From NCBI RefSeq assembly GCF_010389155.1, contig NC_057763.1, positions 31,044,645 through 31,108,644 of the forward strand: a stretch of 64,000 nt of DNA, in the 5' to 3' direction. This DNA is from Erigeron canadensis. Its lineage: Eukaryota > Streptophyta > Magnoliopsida > Asterales > Asteraceae. The number at the start of each line of letters is the position of its first letter. Within the stretch, counting starts at the first letter, position 1. Positions 23,980 through 34,384 of the stretch are shown piece after piece. The translations under genes and the position numbers were made by a program. The notes under the pieces were generated by a model. That model had not been told where the DNA came from, searched no databases, and worked only from the letters and a program-made list of their open reading frames with translations.

Positions 23980-26660
23980 TCACTTTTTGTCCCTGAAGTT
24001 GGCAGCTTTTGTATTTTTCATCCCTAACGGTTAAAAATTACAATTTTAACCTTAAAGTTGGCAACATTTGTCCTTCCCCTAGACGACGTTCGTTTTTTGC
24101 CGCTAAAGAATTAGAAGAAAAAGATAAGAGTTTTTGCAATTTTCGTCGCTAAACATGTCACGTTTTTCACCTTTAGTCCCTCAGGTGTGACAAGAAAATG
24201 ACATTAATACCCTCACATGTTTCGCAATGTTACGCCTGTTTTTTTTATAAATAATATATATTCGATAACTACATATATATTTGACCACACCGATATACCA
24301 ATTTATTTCAAAACGACCATATGGAAAAATTATAAATTTCGGCATGCCCCCATCGTAATGTCGACAATCAATACCTGTTAGTTTTCAATCAAAACAATCT
24401 ATTTATAAACAACCAAATTACTTGACATGACTTAGCTTAACGACCCCATTACCAACTTAAAGAAAATAACATATTTAGGTACAAAATATGGGCTAGTAAT
24501 GTAACAAGCATAATGTACTCGGCTATAATTTAAAGATAACACTTGCATAAACCTTCGGCAAGTGTTCATCTACTCCTGATTGTTACCCGTGTCGTCCTAT
24601 CCAATTGCTCATCATTAAACGCTAAATCTATAAGCACCTACAACATTATAATTGAAGGAATAAGCACATCGCTTAGTGAATATATAGAAAGTAAACATAT
24701 TAACTTTCTGCATTATATAAACTGCGTGTATTTCGTACGGCGTAAGATAAACTGCATGATAGTCCGCAACTATAATCTGCCAGCTATTCAGTTATATGGA
24801 CCAGACTACACGTATATAGTCAACCTCCATATAATCAACTTTGACTATGTCTGCTAAAATAGATTCATTGTAACAAACTATAAGAAAGCAAATAATACAA
24901 CTTTTTGCATCAAGGATTAACTGCTTTTACATCGTCAAACCGCATATATCCACAAAATATGCACATTAGGCTGATGTATTCAAATTAACAATACACAATC
25001 ACATAACACATAAAGCATGTGTGATTTTACATAACATACACACTTACACAACAAAACATCTACATACACATAACATGACTAACACAATTTTAAGATCACA
25101 TAACAATTAAAGCACGTGTGGTTGAATAACATACACACTTCACAACAAAACATCGAGGTAACACATTGTTAACCCAACAAGCAACATGGCTATCAACAAT
25201 CTAACCTCCTTAGCATTTTAGCTCACAAATAAGTCGATTTAGCGCTACAATCATACCTCAATATACAACATCAACTGCCTAGATTTTGCCTTTGTCATGA
25301 TCATTATCTAACGCCAATAACAAGGTTTAACTGCAAATACTGGCTATTAATGTTCAGACTGCTTAATTATCAAATGAGAAATCTCATTGCTATGACTTAT
25401 TCATCTTCATAATTTTAACAAAAACCATATCACATAACTAAACAAGACTGCACAACTACAACTATATTAGTGCCAACTGCATTATTACATGAAACCGATC
25501 ACACATATATAACCGAATTCCATATAATTCAATGTTACGGCTCAATTCTGCATAATTTAATTAATAACAACAATTCCACATATATTTCCAACAATTAGAA
25601 CAACTAAATAAATATGGCATTATATAACTATATGATCATATGAGATCTCTTACGCACAAGTAATCTGCTATAATATAATCAACATGCTAGTTTAAATCCT
25701 ATATACTCACATGTGGTCCTGCTACAACATACACTTGTATTCCTCAAAATCCTTGGTTACCTATAAACCAAATCCATATAAATTATCAATATTAAGACAT
25801 ATCGACTTTTTTAATTTTTCTTTGCCCAATACTTCCCAAGCCAATTATTTTAACTTCCTTGTCATTATTTCATCATTACCTTACAAAATCATAGCTTTTC
25901 TTAAACTTCTTATGTCACGTTACATGACACAAAAACTATCTCCAAATCTTACCAAATTTCAATATATGTTTTCATAGCTGAGCCCGGATACTAAGAAATT
26001 AATATGGACCCAAACAACCACCTTTTTTTGACCTAACGTATTTTTATACAACTAATAATAAAACTAGAAAACTAAAAAATAATACCTTAAAAAGATAATA
26101 ATCAAAACCTATAATCGTTTAGGAATGATTTGGTATATCTCGTTTGGCTTGAAACCCACTGTTCCTCCTCTTTTTCTTCTCTTCTTTTTCTTCTCTTTCT
26201 TCCTTCATGCCGACTCCCCTTTCTCGTTCTCTCTATTCTGGCCGACTTTACTCTTTCTTTTCTATTTAAAAATGATCATTAGATCATTACTTAATATAGT
26301 ATATATGGATTTTATTTCCAATTTTCACTTTAGCCCCTCTTTGAAATTTTCTAACATTTTTAGTCCCTTTAGTAACATTACTTAAAACTTTAGGTCCGAT
26401 ATTTGATTTATACGGCTTTTTAGATAATTTGACATCTATTCATTTGATATATATTAATTTTAGTAGTATAAATAGTACTGCTAAATTTGGGGTGTTACAC
26501 GCAAGTTCGTACGTTAATGGCAAAAAACGAACGCCGTCTAGGGGAGGACGATTGCAAAATGTTTCCAAATTTAAGGTTGAAATTGTAATTTTTAAACGGT
26601 AGGGACGAAAAGTGCAAAAGCTGCCAATTAACTTTAGAGACGAGAAGTGTAATTACCCTA
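23980..26660. mobile_element. Fold-back element interrupted by a solo LTR
   Basis: About 130 bp at 23985-24115 is repeated in inverted orientation at about 26515-26655. Both arms contain GGCAGCTTTTG, AAAAATTACAATTT, CCCCTAGACG and CGTTCGTTTTTTGCC phrases. The outer limits are approximate. ATCATAT lies just outside both ends but I cannot prove it is a target duplication. After subtracting the LTR at 24228-26499 the host element would be about 400 bp. No coding region. Confidence 0.65.
24228..26499 (-). mobile_element. Solo LTR, gypsy-like, inside the fold-back element
   Basis: On the minus strand it starts TGTAACACCCC and ends GGCGTAACA. Perfect 5 bp duplications CGCAA flank it at 24223-24227 and 26500-26504. 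The 2272 bp length and TGTAACACCC start are typical of long gypsy (chromovirus-type) LTRs. The open frames inside (24543-24857, 25711-25977, 26125-26385) show no protein features. Confidence 0.8.
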
Positions 26661-27870
26661 ATATCATATATACCCAATTTAAACCTTAAAACTACCAAAT
26701 TTATCTATTTTATTAATAAAAACTCATTAAAATCACATTCAGTATTAAATTTTATCATGATAAGCTAGATCAGTATTTGAATGAACCTTCTCTTGATTGA
26801 AAACTAAAAATTGACATCTTAAAGTTTTGAATGGATAATGAATAGAGGTTTTCTACAATGAGCTTTCGTGGTTTGAGATACATTGAGCAGCTCAATCACT
26901 ATATTCGTTTTCCGGTCATCTTTCAACATTTGAGGTAAAATTTTTAACAAATATTGAAACTCAGTGCTGTCAACAAATGTGGAGGCTTCGTTATGTACTC
27001 GTTTAATTTTAAAAATAACAATAGAATAAATTGTCTTTTAAAAGAAAATAAAAGAAAGCTAGTGGAGTAATTTATATCTTGGGCAATAGCATAAAAGTCA
27101 GGTCCATAAATTAACTTGTACATGTTTTTATTAGTAACTTTGTTAGTTCCAAAATGAGATTTGGGATTTAAAGCGTTTACTTAATGATATTTGTTAATGA
27201 TAACCACTGGTGGTTCTTGCATATATAAGTTAAACAATATCACCGTTGATAAAGTCAATCAACTAAAGTTGAAGAAAAAAACCACTAAAAAATGACAACT
27301 ATTGGGTGGAACTAACATTAACTATTGATGAATATATATAAAATTTTAATACTTAGAAATATTTGGTTGTGTCAAGATTAATTTCAATCTCACCGTTTGG
27401 AGTTGGTTATTTTAATTACAAAAATATTTTATGATGAACAACAAAGAAGTAGCAAAAGATCACAACAAAGATGAGCGTACCTTTTTGAAGTAAAATTACA
27501 ATTGTTAAGTTCGTCATTGCTCATTCTATCTAAAAATGTCTAAAAGTCATAATTGGATAATAACATACATTTTAAACAATGTTACTTGTCCAATAAATTG
27601 GTGACACATGAATTTAACTTATGGTGCTTATAAAAGGCAGCACCAAATGAATTTAAAATGTTAGGTTATGAGTATTTGAGATGATAATTCTGTGAGGTTT
27701 TTCCATTCACAATAATTGCCTCATTTCAAGATTTTTTAGGGGTTTATTGTATAATAAGTTGACGTTACATGTCACACGTTTAACGATACTTCGCTTTCTC
27801 CAACTATGATATGTGAGGAGATTAAACATTTGACGTTTTGTGGATTTCGAACAGAGCTAATGGTGCAATG
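26661..27870. other. AT-rich intergenic stretch
   Basis: No gene, RNA or delimited element seen. Confidence 0.35.
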
Positions 27871-27879
27871 CGTGATTGG

Positions 27880-28010
27880 GATGTTTGGAGCAGTAGACCT
27901 TGTGTCTTTTAATTTGTATTTTCTCCTTTTCGTTTTCTCATCATTGTACTATTTTAGCTTGTTGCTAGTACTTTGATGATAACATATTTTGCCTTTGTTG
28001 TTCAAAAAGA
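27880..28010 (+). mobile_element. Truncated LINE 3' end
   Basis: The phrase TAGCTTGTTGCTAGTACTTT followed by TTTTGCCTTTGTTGTTCAAAAA is, from memory, the characteristic 3' UTR end of plant L1-type LINEs, here with a short A-rich tail. The 5' boundary is uncertain. It ends just upstream of the promoter at 28164. Confidence 0.5.
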
Positions 28011-28163
28011 TAAATAAATAAATTATATGTCACAGTAGTCTCATACCTTAACCTTATGGTCTAACTCTAAGCCCCCTTTTTAGTGTTTACCCCGAAAGGA
28101 AAAAACGACCCAAATCTAGGATTGATTGTTATTGTGAAAAAGAAAGAAAATAAAACCAATTAA

Positions 28164-28250
28164 AGCCCATCAACAGAATCGGGCCTTTAATGGGCCATGT
28201 ATCCCACAAAAATTAGGGTTTAAACCTGCATACACACGCCTATATATATA
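28164..28250 (+). promoter_or_regulatory. Telo-box / site II / TATA promoter of a presumed snoRNA unit
   Basis: Site II motifs are AGCCCA (28164-28169, reverse) and TGGGCC (28191-28196). The telo-box AGGGTTT is at 28215-28221 and a TATA run at 28241-28250. The order and spacing match promoters of plant ribosomal-protein and snoRNA genes. Downstream there is no credible coding exon for over 2 kb: the first ATG (28419) opens only 15 codons. The first recognisable product is the C/D snoRNA at 28918. Confidence 0.65.
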
Positions 28251-28690
28251 ACCTTAACGTTCAGATATCTTTATCTTCAATTTCACCTCACTTTTTTTAT
28301 TGTTCTCTTTACTTTACCGATTTATTGTATCATCTAAATTTTTTTCCTTTTTTCTGTTCGTTACAAATTTTATAGTGCTTTTTATTATATGTTTTTCTTT
28401 GAAATAAATTTTAAAAGATGCCAATGAGGAAGATATCCCCTAAAAAGATAGGAAGTGCCGTATGACACACAAAAAAAAACATTGAATATCACGGCAGACA
28501 CGTTTTTCCCATCCACCAATCAACTTAACTATCCGATCATTAACACGATTTTATAGTTTGTGTTTTTTGGTCGGGAATTTGTGTCTGTTTTGTGTTTTCA
28601 CTGTTTGTGTGTGATTTGGAACGGGTCTCCTGAGGTTTCTTCAATTATTTTTAAAAAAAATAATTTTAATTAAAATAATACATGAATGTA

Positions 28691-28848
28691 TGGTTCGATG
28701 CCACGTCGACGGTAGCTAAAAAAATGCCTTGACCGAAGATGCTATGATTGAACCGATAATAAGCTTTTTGTGCTTTTCGCATTCTTATAGGAACCTGTGA
28801 ACTGCTTATTTTTCCGTTCATTCACAGAGCCGTTTTTTGCGATCACAT
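28691..28848 (+). ncRNA. Weak H/ACA-like snoRNA candidate
   Basis: A GGTTC...GAACC-closed hairpin (about 28691-28755) is followed by ATAATA, which fits the H-box pattern ANANNA. A second hairpin with a CTGTGAA/TTCACAG stem (about 28794-28826) comes next, then ACA near 28845. The closing stem of the second hairpin is poor and no pseudouridylation pocket was checked. Its position between the telo-box promoter and the C/D snoRNA is the main reason to list it. Confidence 0.25.
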
Positions 28849-28917
28849 TTTTTTATATTTATCTAATTTAATAATTGTAATTTTTTGACAGCGCATCAAA
28901 CTGTAAAATATGATATT

Positions 28918-29000
28918 GTGCCAATGAGGAATTAAATAAATCAAAAGTTGGAATTACCGACTGATTGTATAGTGATGATTTGATCGACTATCTGAGGCAC
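28918..29000 (+). ncRNA. Box C/D snoRNA, predicted guide for 18S rRNA (snR77-like target)
   Basis: An 83-nt sequence closed by a perfect 5 bp terminal stem (GTGCC/GGCAC). Boxes in order: C at 28924-28930 (ATGAGGA, one base off RUGAUGA), D' CTGA at 28961-28964, C' GTGATGA at 28972-28978 and D CTGA at 28992-28995. Upstream of D', AGTTGGAATTACCG can pair over 14 positions (one G-U) with 18S CGGUAAUUCCAGCU. The base opposite the fifth position upstream of D' is the U of CGGU, next to the decoding-centre G530-equivalent. From memory this is Um578 in yeast (snR77) and Um627 in human. The D guide target was not identified. It should be processed from a transcript of the promoter at 28164-28250. Confidence 0.75.
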
Positions 29001-29018
29001 TTGTTTATATTTATCTTT

Positions 29019-29400
29019 TACAATTTTACTGTTTAGGATGGTTTAGATGTGGATATAAGTATTTGATTTATTTCCTTGATTTAAACGGTGAAAACATGAT
29101 CGATTTTGTTATATCGCTTTTCGTAATTGCTTAGTGATATTTTTATTGAACGTGTTTCGCCGTTTAGGTTGATGGATTGAATCAGTTCATTTTGCTGTTG
29201 AACCATATATATGTTTACAATTTTACTGACTGTTTAGGATTGTTTAGATGTGGATACAAGTATATGATTTATTTCCTTGATTTAAACGGTGAAAGCATGG
29301 TTGATTTTGTTATATCGCTTTTCTTGATTGTTTAGTGGTATTTTTGTTGACCGTGTTTCGCCGTTTAAATTGATGGATTGAATCAATTCATTCGGTTGAT
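29019..29400 (+). repeat. Tandem duplication of a ~200 bp hairpin-forming unit
   Basis: Two copies offset by 201 bp (about 29019-29197 and 29217-29400). Each contains AAACGGTGAAA facing TTTCGCCGTTT about 100 nt apart, so each can fold into an extended imperfect hairpin. Bases between the arms also pair in part (ATATCGCT with AGTGATAT). Downstream of the snoRNA on the same strand, they may be part of the same transcript. Whether they are structured RNAs (H/ACA-like) or a plain duplication is open. Confidence 0.6.
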
Positions 29401-31300
29401 GATGATCAATGATGGAATTTCGGATTGATTTGTTTACTATAGTGAAAGTATTTACTTTTGCGTTTTTGATAGCACAACATAACCCATGGCACTTTTGAAC
29501 CCTATAGTTGCTGTAAAATATAATCTGTAGCGATGATTCTTTGATACCTTCACAAAGCTTAAAATTATGGTTTTTGTACAATCTCAAAACAATAGATTCA
29601 TCAATAAGATATTATCACATTGTTGTTCACTCTTTAATTTTTCAACCGTATACTTGGTTTTATACGGTTATGATGCTGAATTCTTTTACCTAGTTTTGTC
29701 ATTTTTTAATTAAAAAAAGACTTAATGTTACATTAAACTAATTCTGGTTTATGATAAGAATAGAATTTTGATTAGAATGCTAACAAAATTTAATTCAAAG
29801 AGATTAACACATTTTTAATGTAAAAGATAAAAAGTGATATTCATATAACAGAATTTAGCCTTTTACAACAAATACATAACTTTTAATACATGAGTACAAT
29901 TAAATGATACAGATTTTATTGTAGATAATATCATTTTCCTAAAGATAATAGTCACCAGCGATTTTGATAGAAATTGTTAGCTCTTATCATTTTACAGACA
30001 GGAACTGTAAATTCTCCCATTAATAAAAACAAGGAAAATGCTAGAAGTTAACGTGCATAAAAAGTTGTATAATTTTATATTAAATGCCTGTCATTCGATT
30101 TTTTTATAAATGTACAACTAAATATTACATTGTATAATTTTATATTAAATGCTGGTCATTCGATTTTTTGATAAATGTACAACTAAATATTGCATCTTAA
30201 CGAAAATTTTTTGTTTAACAAAATTCTAAAAACAATATATGCAATGGAACGCATACAAGAAAAAGCGAAGTCTTTTCTTTGACCATTCCAGATATTACAT
30301 TTCGTTGTCTGACCATTGGGTATTTTTTTGTGTGGGCAATGTGTACTTTGAAAGGTTAGCGTATTGGTTTGGGTTTTCAATTTATACCCCTGGAAATAAC
30401 TGGAAGTGTGGATTGTTCAACAAACAGAAACATTAGAGAAAATTACTTTTTTAATCCCTTAAGTTGACACGATTTTTAGTTATTCACTTATTCTCTTTAA
30501 CTGAATTAATTACAATAAAAATCTAGAAATTGGTTAATTTTTTCACTTTTCATTCTGTAACTAACAACCGTCTACTCGGTTCGTTAAGTGAGGGCCAGAT
30601 TTGTCATTTTACTATGATCAATTCTTTTTCTACTTCCAAACTTATACAAACCCAGATTTTGAAAATCACGGCGACTGGAAAACGAAATGTCAACTGAAAA
30701 ACTTACACCAAGCACACACATACACTCAGAAAAACACACATTTCAGATCAGAAACAAGGTTTTTGGATTCAGAATTGCTTGGATCGGGATTGGATTTGTA
30801 TAGATTTTGTTGGATTCAAAATGTAATTGCTTTAATTTTGGACATTCAAATTGGGATGAAAGGAGTATAATTTTGATTTTTGGGAATTTGTACCGCCAAT
30901 GTCATCAGCTAACGACTGTTAAGTTTTGTTCGAATGTTTAACGGGAGTTACGGAAACTGTTGTAAATCATGTCTTTTTTGTAACTGTGATTTAGGTCTTT
31001 TTCTCTAATGTGTCTTATCCGTTAAATGCTATTTGAGTTTGTCAATTGAGAAATTGATTTATGTTACATTTTTATAACTATCATCAAACATTATTTATAG
31101 CTTAATAATGTATACTCACAATATGTCCGATCCACAGCGAAGTGTTGCGTGAATTAAATTTCTTCCCATCGTTATTTTCATTTATTAACTTTAATTTATT
31201 TTTATTTGTGCTTTTGTTTTCTTTTCCTTTTCTTTTTATTTTTTTTGGTTATGTATTCATTTTCTTTTTTTAATTATTTCATTTTTAATAACAACCATAT
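29401..31300. other. Intergenic, AT-rich, with a 65 bp tandem duplication at 30065-30193
   Basis: TTGTATAATTTTATATTAAA repeats with a 65 bp period at 30065 and 30130, with a few differences. Around 30440-31000 imperfect complementarity (AGAGAAAATTAC near 30433 and GTCTTTTTCTCT near 30995) hints at an old inverted-repeat element. No gene recognised. Confidence 0.35.
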
Positions 31301-31349
31301 TCTACCAATGAACTTACATATCTATATGTTAATATAAACTATTGATACA

Positions 31350-31687
31350 AGTATGCGTTTTACGTGCCTGTAATCCATGTTATTTATCATTTTCATATAC
31401 ATGTTTTAAAACAATATATAAATTCGAATATATTGTTTTGGGGTTTTAAATATTTACATACAATGTTGTAAATTGTTGTGTTTTCAAATCGATTTCTTTC
31501 ACTATTATTTTGTATGACAACTACAATTCAATGACAAATTACTAGCATTTATAAAATGATTTTGAAAACATGTTATCAATTTCGCATATTATCGCACACA
31601 ATAACCGTCTAAAAAATCCTTTTAATATATGCTACCATATACATAAACGTAATGTCTTTCGGGACAACACCCGGGTGACATATCTAG
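31350..31687 (+). mobile_element. Helitron 3' end (5' limit unknown)
   Basis: CGGGACAACACCCGGG can form the terminal hairpin. It is followed by TGACATATCTAG (CTAG at 31684-31687) and a T. This is a textbook Helitron 3' terminus. The left border given is arbitrary because no TC start was identified. Confidence 0.55.
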
Positions 31688-32318
31688 TTTCATTTCTAAA
31701 ATTGAATTTGAGGTTATTATTGTTAACGGAAATGATTAATCCTCCGTTTAAAATTTTCCCAATCATAAAGATTATACCACATGAAAAAATCAAAGAGGAA
31801 GATAAAAAAAGATAATAAATAGATTATATTTGTTAAATTTTATAGTATTATGAGGATTTTTAAGTTATTTTAAAGGATTGATCATTTCACAATTGCTAAT
31901 TACTAATGTCACATGTCATTGCTTTTTAGTTTGGTTAGATTGTAATGGACCCACATACCACAATCCATAATCTTTGGTTCGTAAATTGACTGTTTAAAAG
32001 AAGTGATATGAGAAGCTGCTTATGGTGCCGGTTTGAAGGTGAAAAAAGACGTGCATTGACAAAACAACCGGTTTTGCCCCTCTTAATTATACTTTGTGCA
32101 AAAATTCACGTGTGTATTGTATCTAGCGAGGCATATATCAACCATCCTCGCTATTAAAATCTCAAAGCCTACCGACACGGCGACACCGCCGTAAATAATT
32201 TGTACCAACATAAAACAATAATTGACATATACAAATATTAACAACTTAAACTTGACATAAAATATTAGCAATTCAAATTTCCAACTTGAAACAAATATTT
32301 AAATACCCTTGTCTAATA

Positions 32319-32430
32319 CTCCATCCGTCCTATTTTAATTGTCCAATATTGACTGGTTAAGTCTTTTTCTTCTGATTTTGACCGTAAATAACTTTATTTA
32401 TGTTATATATTAGTTGATGAAATTTATATT
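32319..32430. mobile_element. Truncated Stowaway/mariner-like MITE end
   Basis: TA followed by CTCCATCCGTCC (from 32319) is the classic Stowaway terminal repeat start. The next 100 bp reads like the left half of such a MITE. The matching right end is missing. The sequence stops where LTR-like sequence begins (about 32431). Confidence 0.55.
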
Positions 32431-32834
32431 AATGTGTTATCTTACTTAGCTAATTCGTTAGCTAACACTTGCTCTTTTAAATGTGTTGTGTCCCCAGGTC
32501 CAACAATAGTGAGCAGGTAGATGTGAGAAGATGTGAGGCATGGGTAGATGATCTTGAAGCTAGCTATAGTTTACCCATAGTGGTTGCTCGCTTTAGACAT
32601 TTGCTTTATGTTTAAATATTAATGACTTGTATTGATAATGTACTCGGTTGTTTAATGTTGGGCAACCAATGGATTTCCATTTAGACTTATTTTGATGATA
32701 TGGCTAGTATCACCATTTAATGAATAAACCAAACAGATTTTACTGGTTTGGACTTTTAAAGTTAATTCCGCTTCTTTTAACGCCGTTAGGCAAAAGTTTT
32801 TGGAAATCCTTATTTTTAAACGACGGGTGTTACA
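32431..32834 (-). mobile_element. LTR fragment, inverted relative of the solo LTR at 34385
   Basis: Read on the minus strand from 32834 it starts TGTAACACCCGTC and shares with the 34385 LTR the segments TTTTGCCTAACGGC and AGAGCAAGTGTTAGCTAA plus the following bases, interspersed with diverged sequence. Only about 400 bp remains, and no LTR 3' end is visible to the left. It is a truncated copy of a related family in opposite orientation. Confidence 0.65.
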
Positions 32835-32959
32835 TGGTGTTTGGAAAATAAATGCAGTCTTTTTCCACTACAGTTAATATAGAAAATGCTAAACGCTTTC
32901 ATCTCTTTTCTGGGCAAATTAGTGGGAACCGGGTTCTGAAGAAACTTAAACGCCTCCAT

Positions 32960-34138
32960 AACTTCCTGTGACGGGCAGATTTCTTTTGCTTCCGATCTTC
33001 TTCAAACTTCATTCGATCTTCATCTGTTTTGTTTATCGATTTCTTTTGCAACTTGAGCATTTCGTCGAGTTTAAGTAGCGCCTCCGACCCGATGGACTCG
33101 AACTTGCATAAGAACTTTGGGACAACTTTTGGCTAACATTACGCCCCGATGGTATCTTAATGGGGTCATCTCCAAACAACGAGTCAACAGCCAGGTTTTT
33201 CTGGGTACCAAGTCGTTCTAATGTCTCTAATGGCTCACCGTCGTCACCCAAATCCACCGAGTCCACCCAGGCTGGTTGTTTTTGTGTCCCGTGGTCGTTC
33301 CAAAACGTTGGGAAACCTCTTAGTATTTCCCAACATTTCTCAAACGCAAATCAACTCGGCCCAATCTCCATCTTGTATTGTTCATGGACGACATCAAAAA
33401 TATGCTTCTCGTCGGCGCCGCTTTGACGTCCTTCCTCACTAAACCTTCTAAATACAACCCAGAAATTCTTATACCTGATTTTGATATTGTTCCATTTGCT
33501 ATGAAGTTGACTTACGTTACGCTGACCTTCTTTTGATGCCTTGTTAAACAACGTCTCAGTTTTTGTCCAAAATACGTTTTCTGTTCGACCATTCCCTTTG
33601 ATCACGTCCTCGGTAGCATACACCCAACTCTTAGTCAATATCACATATTCATTTTCGCTCTACTTCTTCTTTCCTGCGACCTCGCTTCCTTTTTTCGTCA
33701 ACTGCTTTGGCGATTTCACTTCCTCGTCTTCAATAGGAGTGGCAGAAGCGACACTAGTTCCCACTCGTTGATTGTCCGCTTCATTTTTCACATGAGTCGG
33801 CTGTGGCGGTGGAGGTACCGCTGCTGCTGCTTGTTGATACATCTGAGCCGCTTGCCATTATTGCAATAACAAAAGATTGTTTGCGTTGTTTAGATCGTCA
33901 ATTGAGTTGTAACCAACTTGATTGTAAAACAAAGTCGAAAACGGGTTGACACTATATAGCATCGGTGACGGTTCCACGTAGTTGAGTGAGAATTGGGAGT
34001 TGCTAGATTGACCTTGTGGGTTCGAGCTCGACATTGTCGGTGATGGTGGTGGAGGAAAGTCGAGAAGGTTTTGAAGCATGTCGTCGGCAACATTTTGGTT
34101 GTTTTTCTTGTGTTGGTTTTGGGTGTTTTTTTAGACAT
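32960..34138 (-). pseudogene. PIF/Harbinger-associated Myb/SANT-like ORF1 pseudogene
   Basis: One minus-strand frame runs from 34079 to about 33085. It has in-frame stops TAA (33858-33860), TAG (33660-33662) and TGA (33351-33353), and a frameshift near 33085 after which a Lys/Glu-rich coiled-coil-like end continues. The central part (ILTKSWVYATEDVIKGNG, FWTKTETLFNK, SQLHSKWNNI) resembles the Myb/SANT-like DNA-binding ORF1 that accompanies plant PIF/Harbinger transposases and is often annotated as NAM-associated. The TAG sits where a conserved Trp is expected, and the TGA is consistent with decay of CGA. No transposase partner is adjacent and no terminal repeats were identified. Confidence 0.65.
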
Positions 34139-34384
34139 GGTTTGATTGTATGTAGAGAATGAATGATTGTGAAATTGATGGTTGGTTTGGTTGGTTTAAA
34201 GAAGAAGAAAACAGAGTGTGAGTTAAATTTATGTTTTAGTCTTGCAAAACTAGTTGTTGTATTTGAAATAAGAAGAAAACAAAGTTTTTTTTATTTAAGT
34301 CGCATTTGAGCGTTGTTGGACTGATGATCGTTCATTTTGCGATAAAAACCTCTATTGAAAGGCCTCATTTCAATGTTTTAAATG

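Noticed and set aside
24543..26385. Three plus-strand open frames of 86-104 codons
   Set aside because: They lie inside a solo LTR on its antisense strand, are low in complexity and carry no motif or start context.
28419..28466. Short frame MPMRKISPKKIGSAV after the telo-box promoter
   Set aside because: Only 15 codons, no downstream continuation, and the TGCCAATGAGGA around its start recurs at the snoRNA box C, so it looks non-coding. A second snoRNA there was also considered, but no CTGA box follows within 100 nt.
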